A program made the position numbers and the translations under genes. This document shows positions 33,648-42,081 of a stretch of DNA of 64,000 nt, piece after piece. The stretch spans positions 1 through 64,000 of the forward strand of contig JAZRFM010000034.1 of NCBI GenBank assembly GCA_045661345.1, written 5' to 3'. The notes beneath the pieces are model-generated. The model was not told the DNA's origin. It ran no database searches and saw nothing but the letters and a program-made list of their open reading frames with translations. Numbering within the stretch: position 1 is the first letter of the stretch; every line of letters begins with the position of its first letter. The DNA comes from RUG12461 sp045661345. Its GTDB lineage: Bacteria; Bacillota; Clostridia; Lachnospirales; Lachnospiraceae.

Positions 33648-34890
33648 GGCGAGTGAGATTAGAGATCCAAACCTGGCGCCGAGCGGGGCGATGAAGATTG
33701 CATGGGTCAAGGAGCATTGCGATCTGCTTCGGACGCTGGAAAGGGAATTTTCGGAGACCAAACCCTTTGCAGGGAAAAAGGTGGCACTGTCTGTCCATCT
33801 GGAGGCGAAGACGGCATATCTGTGCAAGGTGCTGGCAACGGGCGGAGCAGAGATGTATATCACCGGTTCCAACCCCCTGTCCACCCAGGACGATGTGGCG
33901 GCAGCGCTTGTCGCGGACGGACTGGAAGTCCATGCCTGGTATGGGTGTACGGAGGAGGAATATGACCGCCATATCCGTTCCGTTCTTTCTGTGGGACCGA
34001 ACATCATCATTGATGACGGCGGGGATCTGGTACACATGATGCATACCGAATACCGGGATCTGATTCCCGGGGTGATCGGCGGATGTGAAGAGACAACCAC
34101 CGGTATTATCAGGCTGGAGGCCATGAATCGTGCCGGTGATCTGGCATTCCCGATGGTCAAGGTAAACAATGCACAGTGCAAGCATTTCTTTGACAACCGG
34201 TATGGTACCGGTCAGTCTGTCTGGGACGGGATCAACCGTACCACAAACCTGATCGTGGCCGGCAAGACCGTTGTAGTCGCAGGATACGGCTGGTGCGGCA
34301 AGGGCGTTGCAATGCGTGCCAAAGGTCTTGGCGCCAAGGTGATTGTGACGGAGATCGATCCGGTGAAGGCCATCGAAGCGGTGATGGATGGCTTTGAGGT
34401 TATGCCGATGAAAAAAGCCGCGGCATTCGGTGATTTCTTTGTTACCGTGACAGGATGCGATAAAGTCATCGACGAGGAAGACTTCAACGAGATGAAGGAT
34501 GGAGCGATCCTCTGCAACGCCGGACACTTTGACTGTGAGATTGATATGGCCGGCCTCAGGAAGATCGCAGTGAGATCTGCAGAGCTACGGCATAATATCA
34601 CGGGTTATACGCTGCCCAATGGCAAAACCCTGGCCGTGCTCGGAGAAGGCAGACTCGTAAATCTGGCATGTGCTGACGGACATCCGGCAGAGATCATGGA
34701 CATGAGTTTCGCGATTCAGGCACTTTCCGCCAAATATCTGATCGAGCATGGAAGCGAGCTGAAGGAAAAACTGATCGATGTACCGGAAGAGGTGGATCGT
34801 GATGTGGCTGTGAAGAAACTGGCCTTCCTCGGCAAAGAGATCGATACGTTGACGAGCGAGCAGGAAGCCTACCTCAATCAATCTTTGTAA
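33646..34890 (+). CDS. ahcY: adenosylhomocysteinase (SAH hydrolase) or S-inosylhomocysteine hydrolase
   Basis: NAD-dependent enzyme of 414 aa that splits S-adenosylhomocysteine to homocysteine and adenosine. Visible are LSVHLEAKTAYL, NNAQCKHFFDNRYGTGQS, the NAD-binding GYGWCGKG and NAGHFDCEIDM. It lacks the KPDHYRY-type tail of eukaryotic and most bacterial enzymes and ends like the short Thermotoga/archaeal form (LTSEQEAYLNQSL). In Methanocaldococcus a short homologue acts on S-inosylhomocysteine made by a deaminase; the mtaD gene next door makes that reaction possible here. Confidence 0.92.
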   Translation: MASEIRDPNLAPSGAMKIAWVKEHCDLLRTLEREFSETKPFAGKKVALSVHLEAKTAYLCKVLATGGAEMYITGSNPLSTQDDVAAALVADGLEVHAWYGCTEEEYDRHIRSVLSVGPNIIIDDGGDLVHMMHTEYRDLIPGVIGGCEETTTGIIRLEAMNRAGDLAFPMVKVNNAQCKHFFDNRYGTGQSVWDGINRTTNLIVAGKTVVVAGYGWCGKGVAMRAKGLGAKVIVTEIDPVKAIEAVMDGFEVMPMKKAAAFGDFFVTVTGCDKVIDEEDFNEMKDGAILCNAGHFDCEIDMAGLRKIAVRSAELRHNITGYTLPNGKTLAVLGEGRLVNLACADGHPAEIMDMSFAIQALSAKYLIEHGSELKEKLIDVPEEVDRDVAVKKLAFLGKEIDTLTSEQEAYLNQSL

Positions 34891-34965
34891 GGCGGTCATA
34901 GTTTGCGAAAATCCCTGCTCATGATCGGGAATGCTTAGGAACAATTCCTACTGCAAGATTTCATA

Positions 34966-35007
34966 CAAGCGCCGGAAGTGCATGCACGGGTGGCGCTTGT
35001 TCTTTTT
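34966..35007 (+). terminator. terminator-like hairpin between ahcY and mtaD
   Basis: CAAGCGCC at 34966-34973 pairs with GGCGCTTG at 34992-34999, followed by TTCTTTTT. The long loop includes a GTGCATGCAC palindrome. Read-through would be needed if the two genes share a promoter. Confidence 0.65.
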
Positions 35008-35027
35008 CACAAAGAAAGGATGGAAAG

Positions 35028-36329
35028 ATGAATATTTTGATCAAAAACATTCTGGCCGTTCTCCCGGGCGCAGAACCGGATGGAGATTTTGTAACCAGAA
35101 TCACAGACGTATATGTGGAAGGAAACCGGATCGCCGGAATCGGCAGTGCACCGGAGGGATTTCAGCCGGAGAAAACCATCGACGGGACTGACCGGCTCCT
35201 GACACCGGGGCTTATCAATGCCCATACCCATTCTTACATGAGCTTCATGCGCAATGTGGCAGATGATCTTTCCTTTATGGACTGGCTGTTCGGAAAGGTT
35301 GATCCCATTGAGCAGAAAATGACAGACCGGGATGCCTATTGGGGCGCCAATCTGGCGATTCTTGAAATGATGAAATGCGGCACCACCTGCTTCAACGATA
35401 TGCAGATGAATATCATGCAGACCACCCAGGCGGTAAAAGAATCGGGCATGCGCGCAGTGATCTCCCGTGGACTGGTGGGCTCGGGGAATGACGAAGCGGG
35501 TCAGTCCAGACTGAAGCAGGCCTATGAAGAGAGAGAGGCGTTTCGTGACTGCGACAGGCTGACGTTCAGGCTCGGACCGCATGCCCCCTATACCTGTGAT
35601 GAAGCATTTCTGCGCATCATTGCAAAAGAGGCGGAAAAAGAGAACATGGGGATTCATATGCATCTTTCCGAGAGCAGAACAGAGATCGAAAACTGTGCAA
35701 AGGATTACGGCTGCACGCCCATTGAACTGGCGGAACGCACCGGGCTTTTCGAGCATCCTTTCATCGCGGCCCATTGTGTACAGATCGATGAAAAGGATCG
35801 GGAAATCCTAAGCCGCCATCACGTCAATGTGGTGAGCTGTCCGGCCAGCAATATGAAGCTCGGCAACGGTTTTGCACCGGTTCCCGAGATGGTGGATGCC
35901 GGGATCAATGTCTGTATCGGGACGGATGGCGCTGCCAGCAATAACACCTTAAACCTCATTCATGAGATGAGCCTGATGACACTGATTCACAAAGGAACGC
36001 ATGCTTCCCCGCAGTGCATCAGCGCGCAGCAGGCACTTCATTTTGCGACGGACAACGCCGCGAAAGCGTTGTCACTGGAGCAGGAGACCGGCTCCATTGA
36101 GGTTGGAAAGAAGGCGGATCTGGCTATCTTTTCTCTGAAACGGCCCTCCATGTGGCCGGTAAACAATCCGGTTGCCGCGCTATCGTATTCCGCCAACGGG
36201 TCGGAAGCGGAGACGGTCATCATTGACGGACAGATTACGATGGAAAACGGTGAGATGAAGACCCTTGATGAAGAAAGGATTCTGGCCGAGACCAGAAAGA
36301 TCATGGAAAGGATTCAGGCAAGTCTTTGA
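35028..36329 (+). CDS. mtaD: 5'-methylthioadenosine/S-adenosylhomocysteine deaminase
   Basis: Amidohydrolase of 433 aa that deaminates MTA and SAH (and often adenosine) to the inosyl forms. Metal and catalytic residues are seen in NAHTHSYMSF, HMHLSES, AAHCVQI and GTDGAASNN. AGAAAGGATGG precedes the ATG. It lies 137 nt after ahcY; with deoD upstream the set covers recycling of SAH to homocysteine and purine base. Confidence 0.92.
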   Translation: MNILIKNILAVLPGAEPDGDFVTRITDVYVEGNRIAGIGSAPEGFQPEKTIDGTDRLLTPGLINAHTHSYMSFMRNVADDLSFMDWLFGKVDPIEQKMTDRDAYWGANLAILEMMKCGTTCFNDMQMNIMQTTQAVKESGMRAVISRGLVGSGNDEAGQSRLKQAYEEREAFRDCDRLTFRLGPHAPYTCDEAFLRIIAKEAEKENMGIHMHLSESRTEIENCAKDYGCTPIELAERTGLFEHPFIAAHCVQIDEKDREILSRHHVNVVSCPASNMKLGNGFAPVPEMVDAGINVCIGTDGAASNNTLNLIHEMSLMTLIHKGTHASPQCISAQQALHFATDNAAKALSLEQETGSIEVGKKADLAIFSLKRPSMWPVNNPVAALSYSANGSEAETVIIDGQITMENGEMKTLDEERILAETRKIMERIQASL

Positions 36330-36374
36330 GCTGCCAAAAAGCCGGATAGTACCGGCATTGATTGAGGTGACCGT

Positions 36375-38549
36375 ATGATTCACTTGTACAGAGAACAACC
36401 GACTGCAACGATTGCGGGCTTCCGTGTCCGCACCGGTAATTTTGCACTGAACGGTGCATATCCGGTGGCAGAAGGGGTCAACTTCACGATCCATTCCCAT
36501 TATGCCACCTCCTGTGAACTGGTATTGTTTCATAATGCCGAGACTGTCCCGTATGCAAGGATTCCGTTCCCGAGCTTTTGCAAAATCGGAGATGTCTATT
36601 CCATGATCGTGTATGATCTGGATATCGAAGACTTCGAATACTGCTATTCCTTTGACGGACCCTATGAACCGGAAAAAGGGCACCGGTTCCAGAAGAAAAA
36701 CATGATTCTGGATCCGTATGCGAAAGCGGTGGTCGGACAGAGAGTCTGGGGCGAGCGTTATGTGGAGGGAGATTTCTACAAGGCGCGTGTCGTCAGAAAT
36801 GACTATGACTGGGGGCTCTTCAAGCAATCGGATATTCCCTTCGAGGATCTTGTGATCTATGAAATGCACGTACGCGGATTCACGAAGGATGAATCCTCCC
36901 ATGTCAAATACCCGGGAACCTTTGCCGGGATCCGGGAAAAGATCCCCTATCTGAAGGAGCTCGGGATCAATGCCATTGAGATGATGCCCATCTTTTGTTT
37001 TGATGAGATGGAGGACAACCGGCACAATGACGGAAAGAGACTGTACAATTACTGGGGCTACAACACGGTCTGCTTCTTTGCGCCGAACACGGCCTATTCC
37101 GCGCATGATACCCACGGACGGGAAGGAACGGAGCTGAAAAAGCTGATCCGTGAGCTGAATGCCAACGGGATCGAAGTGATCCTGGACGTTGTCTTTAACC
37201 ATACGGCGGAGGGAAATGAACACGGCCGCACCTTCTGCTTTAAGGGGATTGATAACAAGATCTATTACATGCTGACGCCGGAGGGATATTATTACAACTT
37301 CAGCGGCTGCGGCAATGCGATGAACTGCAATCATCCCATCGTTCAGCAGATGATCGTGGAGTGCCTGCGGTACTGGGTGACGGAGTACCGCGTGAACGGA
37401 TTCCGCTTTGATCTCGCATCCATCCTCGGACGGGACGTGAACGGCGCCCCCATGGAGGATCCGCCGCTCTTGAAGGAGCTGGCAAGGGATCCGATCCTTG
37501 CCAAGACAAAGCTGATTGCAGAGGCATGGGATGCAGGCGGTCTCTATCAGGTGGGAAATTTCCCGGCTTACAAACGCTGGGCGGAATGGAATGGCAAATA
37601 CCGCGATGATGTCCGCCAGTTTCTGAAGGGAGATGACGGGAAGGCGGGGGATGCCATCGCCCGGATCACGGGATCCACCGACCTCTATCATCCGGAGCAC
37701 CGCGGCGACAATGCTTCCATCAATTTTCTGAATTGTCACGATGGGTTCACCCTGTATGATATGTATGCATACAATACGAAACACAACGAAGCAAACGGCT
37801 GGAACAACACGGACGGCAGCGATGACAACCGCAGCTGGAACTGCGGTGTGGAAGGGGAGACGGAGGATCCGAAGATCAATCGGCTGAGAGAGCGTATGTG
37901 CCGCAATGCCTTTGCTACCCTGATGGTCAGCCGCGGTCCTGCCATGTTTTATTCCGGAGATGAGTTTTGCAATACCCAGTCCGGGAATAACAACGCTTAT
38001 TGCCAGGACAGCCCCATTTCCTGGCTGGACTGGACGAGAAGAAGCAAATACAAACAGAACTTCGAATTCGCGAAGCTGATGATCAGGATCAGGAAGGAGC
38101 ATCCCGTGATCCGCAGACGCCAGAAACAGGCGATTTCCGGTTTGCCGGACATCAGTATCCACAATGACTATCCCTACAATGAATCCTTCGATTATAAGAC
38201 ACATCTGATCGGCATCATGTATGCCGGAAAGAAGAAGCATGAGGAGGAGGATGATGTCATCTATGTGGCCATCAACACGTTTTGGGAGGATCTGAAGGTG
38301 ACGATGCCCGATCCGCCGGAGGGATATGCATGGCGGATCATTGCGGACACCTCTGCGGAATTTGACGAGAGCTGGGAGACCTTTCGGAATACGGAGATCG
38401 AAAACGGACGTTTTTTCCGGATCAAAAACCGTTGTGTCGTCGTGGCAGAGGCGGTGAAGATTGCAGACGTGCCGATGACGGAATCCGAGATGGAGACAAT
38501 GTCACAGGCATCACAGGTGACAGAGCCACAGAGTGAGGGAGTACGATGA
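36375..38549 (+). CDS. glgX: glycogen debranching enzyme / isoamylase-type GH13
   Basis: Hydrolyses alpha-1,6 branch linkages in glycogen or related glucans. The 724-aa protein has an N-terminal CBM48-like beta domain, then the GH13 barrel: VFNHTAEG (region I), GFRFDLAS with the nucleophile Asp346, IAEAWDAGG with Glu383, and NCHDGFTL with Asp456. NYWGYNTVCFFAPNTAYS is typical of the GlgX/isoamylase group. The stop overlaps the start of the next small gene (ATGA), so the two are translationally coupled. Confidence 0.93.
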   Translation: MIHLYREQPTATIAGFRVRTGNFALNGAYPVAEGVNFTIHSHYATSCELVLFHNAETVPYARIPFPSFCKIGDVYSMIVYDLDIEDFEYCYSFDGPYEPEKGHRFQKKNMILDPYAKAVVGQRVWGERYVEGDFYKARVVRNDYDWGLFKQSDIPFEDLVIYEMHVRGFTKDESSHVKYPGTFAGIREKIPYLKELGINAIEMMPIFCFDEMEDNRHNDGKRLYNYWGYNTVCFFAPNTAYSAHDTHGREGTELKKLIRELNANGIEVILDVVFNHTAEGNEHGRTFCFKGIDNKIYYMLTPEGYYYNFSGCGNAMNCNHPIVQQMIVECLRYWVTEYRVNGFRFDLASILGRDVNGAPMEDPPLLKELARDPILAKTKLIAEAWDAGGLYQVGNFPAYKRWAEWNGKYRDDVRQFLKGDDGKAGDAIARITGSTDLYHPEHRGDNASINFLNCHDGFTLYDMYAYNTKHNEANGWNNTDGSDDNRSWNCGVEGETEDPKINRLRERMCRNAFATLMVSRGPAMFYSGDEFCNTQSGNNNAYCQDSPISWLDWTRRSKYKQNFEFAKLMIRIRKEHPVIRRRQKQAISGLPDISIHNDYPYNESFDYKTHLIGIMYAGKKKHEEEDDVIYVAINTFWEDLKVTMPDPPEGYAWRIIADTSAEFDESWETFRNTEIENGRFFRIKNRCVVVAEAVKIADVPMTESEMETMSQASQVTEPQSEGVR

Positions 38550-38809
38550 ATCCGGAAGAAGAACTGACATTTACCTATTCGGGAGTGGTACAACGGGACA
38601 ACCGCAATGCCGTCTGTGTCCGGTTTGAACGGAAGAGAAACGGGAAACCGGATTATGCGGAGGGGATTGTCCCGGAGGGGCGGATTGAAAAGCAGGAAGG
38701 GTTTTCGCCGGAAGAGATAGAAGGGCTGGAAGCTTATCTGAAGGCGAATACGGAGGAGATCAAAAAGAATGCAAAGGCATTGAATCAGATCAAGAACTGG
38801 TTCGGCTGA
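38546..38809 (+). CDS. small conserved hypothetical protein coupled to glgX
   Basis: An 87-aa charged protein starting in an ATGA overlap with glgX. It has a short beta segment (LTFTYSGVVQRDNRNAVCVRFER) and a helical C-terminal half (FSPEEIEGLEAYLKANTEEIKKNAKALNQI). No membrane helix, Cys cluster or known motif. Coupling to glgX suggests a role with glycogen or the debranching enzyme, by context only. A terminator follows. Confidence 0.65.
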   Translation: MNPEEELTFTYSGVVQRDNRNAVCVRFERKRNGKPDYAEGIVPEGRIEKQEGFSPEEIEGLEAYLKANTEEIKKNAKALNQIKNWFG

Positions 38810-38869
38810 GGAAACTCTTTCTGCACAGTGTGTAAGCAATGTGCATAAAAAATGAAAACTATTTTTGTG

Positions 38870-38898
38870 AAAAGCGTTTCTTGTGGAACGCTTTTTTT
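38870..38898 (+). terminator. rho-independent terminator after glgX operon
   Basis: AAAAGCGTT at 38870-38878 pairs with AACGCTTTT at 38887-38895 with an 8-nt loop, then more T. Confidence 0.8.
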
Positions 38899-38939
38899 GA
38901 TGTTATGATTTGAGAAACGGAGAAACGTAAAATCGTTTC
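38881..38939 (+). promoter_or_regulatory. promoter and palindromic operator of the TetR operon
   Basis: TTGTGG (38881-38886) and TATGAT (38904-38909) are 17 nt apart; the -35 lies in the loop of the preceding terminator. GAAACG TAAAAT CGTTTC at 38922-38939 is an 18-bp inverted repeat just after the predicted start site, a likely binding site for the TetR protein at 38981. Confidence 0.55.
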
Positions 38940-38980
38940 CATTTTAAAAAGCAAAGAAAAATAAGGGAGAACAGGAAAAT

Positions 38981-39547
38981 ATGGATCAGGTATCCGTGAA
39001 GGAACGAATTCTGGAGGCAACCATTTCCGTCTTCAATCAGAAAGGATTGAAGTTCACCATGGACGACATCGCAAAGGAGCTTGCCATGAGCAAAAAGACG
39101 ATCTATACCGTCTTTCGTGACAAGGAGTCCCTGTTTTATTCCATGGTGGATTATTGCTTTGACAAGATCAAAGACAGTGAGCAGGAAGTCCTCCGTGACA
39201 AGACCCTCGATACAAAGGAACGGCTGAGAAAGCTCCTTGGGGTACTTCCGGACGGATATAAGGACGTTGACTTCCGGCAGCTCTATCTGCTGAAGGACAG
39301 ATACCCGAAGATCTACAAAAAGGTGGAGGAACGTCTGGAAAACGGATGGGAAACAACCATCAGCCTGATCGAGCAGGGAATTGAAGAAGGGGTTTTCCGC
39401 CCGGTACATATTCAGGTTGTGAAGACCATGTTTGAAGCGACTCTGGAACAGTTTTTTCAAAGGGATATCCTGATCCTGAACGGCATCTCATACAGCGATG
39501 CGTTGGAAGAGGTGGTTTCGATCCTGATGCAGGGGATCGTCGCTTAA
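38981..39547 (+). CDS. TetR family transcriptional regulator
   Basis: A 188-aa repressor with the TetR HTH (FTMDDIAKELAMSKKTIYTVFRDKESLF, about 25-52) and an all-helical ligand domain. It is the first gene of a run (GH2, GT-B-like protein, GPH symporter, GH36) with 15 nt to the next gene, so it probably controls this sugar operon and itself through the palindrome at 38922-38939. TetR control of a glycoside operon is less usual than LacI or AraC. The effector is unknown. Confidence 0.9.
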   Translation: MDQVSVKERILEATISVFNQKGLKFTMDDIAKELAMSKKTIYTVFRDKESLFYSMVDYCFDKIKDSEQEVLRDKTLDTKERLRKLLGVLPDGYKDVDFRQLYLLKDRYPKIYKKVEERLENGWETTISLIEQGIEEGVFRPVHIQVVKTMFEATLEQFFQRDILILNGISYSDALEEVVSILMQGIVA

Positions 39548-39562
39548 GGAGGAAACGTACGC

Positions 39563-42049
39563 ATGGCGGAACGGGTCTACTGGAATGATGACTGGAAATT
39601 CGCAGAGGTATTTGAAGAAGAAATGCTTCTCGCATCCTATGACTCCACGGGGATGAAAACTGTCCGGATTCCCCATACGGTAAAGGAGACACCTTTTCAT
39701 TATTTCGATGAAGAGATGACGCAGATGGTAAGCGCCTATCGAAGAGTCATCCCGTGGCAGGAAAGATATGAGGGGAAGCGCCTTTTCTTTACTGTGGAGG
39801 GAGCCGCGCATATTGCCGAGGTATATCTGAACGGCGTGCTGCTTTCGACACATCGATGCGGGTATACGGCCTTTACGACGGAGCTGACCCCACAGATGAA
39901 AGAGGGGCAGGACAATGTGCTGACGGTGAAGGTGGACAGCCGCGAGGACCGCAACATCCCGCCCTTCGGGCTTGTCGTGGACTATATGACCTACGGCGGC
40001 ATCTACCGTGACTGTTATCTCGATATCAAGGAGCAGGATTATATCGAGGACATTTTTGCAAAGCCCGGGATTCCCGGGGACTACAAATACGATGAGGCCA
40101 AAGACCCGGGCACAGACGCTGTTCTCTCTTCGGAGATCCGCATACACGCGGAGTCGGATGACTTATTTCTCCGGCAATCCATCATCCGGATTCCCACAAA
40201 TTTCTGCCCCCTTCTGCAGAACGAGAGATACGGCAGGAGGGAGTTTCTGGCGGAGATCAAGGCAGGAAACGGGCTGATCCAGACGGATTATGCCGTGCCG
40301 CAGATCCGCGTCTGGGAGATGGATAATCCGGTGCTCTATGAGGTGACCTATCAGCTTCTCCGACAGGGTACGGTGATTGACGAAAAGAAGGTCAGGATCG
40401 GATTCCGAAGCAGTATCTTCCGACCGGACGGCTATTATCTGAACGGACGAAAGGTCAGGATCCGCGGATTGAACAGACATCAGAGCTTTCCTTACGTGGG
40501 CTATGCCATGCCGGAATCCATGCAGAGAGAAGACGCAAGAATCCTGAAGAGAGAGCTTGCCGTGAACGCGGTACGGACTTCCCACTATCCCCAGTCCCAA
40601 TACTTTATCAACGAATGTGACGAGCTGGGACTATTGGTATTGATGGAAATGCCTGGCTGGCAGTATATCGGAGACGAGGAGTGGAAAGCCGTGGCGCTGG
40701 AGAATGAACAAGAGATGATCGTCCAGTACCGGAATCATCCCTCCATCATCCTCTGGGGTGTACGGATCAATGAGTCCAGGGATGATGACCCGTTCTACCG
40801 GAAAACAAACGAGCTCGCCCATCAGCTCGATCCCACACGACAGACAGGGGGAATCCGGGCAAATAAACGGAGCAGTCTACTGGAGGATGTCTATACCTAC
40901 AATGATTTTTCCCATGACGGCAACACACCGGGATGCGAAGCGAAGGCGGCCGTGACAAGCGACTCCGCGAAGCCCTATCTCGTGACGGAGTATGCCGGTC
41001 ATATGTATCCGACCAAAAGCTTTGATGCGGAGGAGCATCGCACGGAGCATGCGATCCGTCACGCGAGGGTCCTGGATGCGATTGCCGGATATCCGGATAT
41101 CGCAGGTTCCTTCGGCTGGTGCATGTTTGACTACAACACCCATCAGGATTTCGGCAGCGGCGACCGGATCTGCTATCACGGGGTGCTGGATATGTTCCGC
41201 AATCCCAAGCTTGCGGCAGAGGTCTATCACAGCCAGCAGGAGAATGAGCCCGTGCTCGCAGTCAGCTCTTCCATGGATATCGGCGAGCACCCGGCCTGCA
41301 TCAGAAATGACACCTGGATCCTGACGAACGCAGACAGTGTCCGGATGTATAAAAATGATGTTTTTATCAAGGAATACAAGACATCGGATTCTCCGTTTAC
41401 AAGGCTGATGCACGGGCCGATCCTGCTGGATGACTACATCGGCAACCGGATCAGGGAGGGAGAGCATTTCTCGGATTCCCAGGCTGAACAGATCAAGCTG
41501 GCACTGAATACGGCAGCAATCAAGGGACTCTCCCATCTGCCTTTCCGGATCAAAATGATTGCGTTGAAAATGATGCTGTTTTATCGGATGAAGCCGGATG
41601 ATGCCGTGGATCTTTATCAAAAATACATCGGCGACTGGGGCGGGAAGGCGACGGAGTTCCGGTTTGAAGCCATCAAGGACGGGCGCGTGGTACGTACCCT
41701 GTACCGCAAGCCGGTTTCAAAGATCAGGATCTGCACCACGGTTTCCCATACGGAGCTGATCGAAAAGACCAGCTATGATGTGGCATCCGTGCGGATTCTG
41801 GCAACGGACGAAAGCCGTGTACCCCTTCCGTTTTACGGAGAGCCCATCACCTTTTCCACGGAGGGACCGATAGAGATCATCGGTCCGAAGGTGAGCGCGT
41901 TTCGCGGGGGGATGGCAGGGACCTATGTCCGTACGGTGGGATCAGGCGGTCCGTCCAGTCTTACCATCCGCATTCCCGGAAAAGAGGACACAATCATCCG
42001 CTTTAAAGTAAAGGAACGACTGACCCGTTCCAGGTGCAGTGCGACCTGA
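39563..42049 (+). CDS. glycoside hydrolase family 2 (beta-galactosidase/glucuronidase-like)
   Basis: An 828-aa retaining beta-glycosidase without signal peptide, so cytoplasmic. The N-terminal jelly roll (AAHIAEVYLNGVLLSTHRCGYTAFTTEL), immunoglobulin-like domain and TIM barrel (RIRGLNRHQSFPYVGYAMP; AVRTSHYPQSQYFINECDELGLLV) are present. Glu404 in WGVRINES is the acid/base, Glu476 in PYLVTEYAGH the nucleophile. The C-terminal part carries further beta domains (GPIEIIGP, AGTYVRT). Clustering with GH36 and a GPH symporter suggests small galactose-containing oligosaccharides, but the exact linkage is open. Confidence 0.9.
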   Translation: MAERVYWNDDWKFAEVFEEEMLLASYDSTGMKTVRIPHTVKETPFHYFDEEMTQMVSAYRRVIPWQERYEGKRLFFTVEGAAHIAEVYLNGVLLSTHRCGYTAFTTELTPQMKEGQDNVLTVKVDSREDRNIPPFGLVVDYMTYGGIYRDCYLDIKEQDYIEDIFAKPGIPGDYKYDEAKDPGTDAVLSSEIRIHAESDDLFLRQSIIRIPTNFCPLLQNERYGRREFLAEIKAGNGLIQTDYAVPQIRVWEMDNPVLYEVTYQLLRQGTVIDEKKVRIGFRSSIFRPDGYYLNGRKVRIRGLNRHQSFPYVGYAMPESMQREDARILKRELAVNAVRTSHYPQSQYFINECDELGLLVLMEMPGWQYIGDEEWKAVALENEQEMIVQYRNHPSIILWGVRINESRDDDPFYRKTNELAHQLDPTRQTGGIRANKRSSLLEDVYTYNDFSHDGNTPGCEAKAAVTSDSAKPYLVTEYAGHMYPTKSFDAEEHRTEHAIRHARVLDAIAGYPDIAGSFGWCMFDYNTHQDFGSGDRICYHGVLDMFRNPKLAAEVYHSQQENEPVLAVSSSMDIGEHPACIRNDTWILTNADSVRMYKNDVFIKEYKTSDSPFTRLMHGPILLDDYIGNRIREGEHFSDSQAEQIKLALNTAAIKGLSHLPFRIKMIALKMMLFYRMKPDDAVDLYQKYIGDWGGKATEFRFEAIKDGRVVRTLYRKPVSKIRICTTVSHTELIEKTSYDVASVRILATDESRVPLPFYGEPITFSTEGPIEIIGPKVSAFRGGMAGTYVRTVGSGGPSSLTIRIPGKEDTIIRFKVKERLTRSRCSAT

Positions 42050-42081
42050 TCAGGGGCGGAGAAAAATGAAGGAGAGAGGAA

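Noticed and set aside
36180..38240. 686-codon open frame on the minus strand
   Set aside because: Antisense to glgX; His/Ile/Val-rich low-information translation without a domain.
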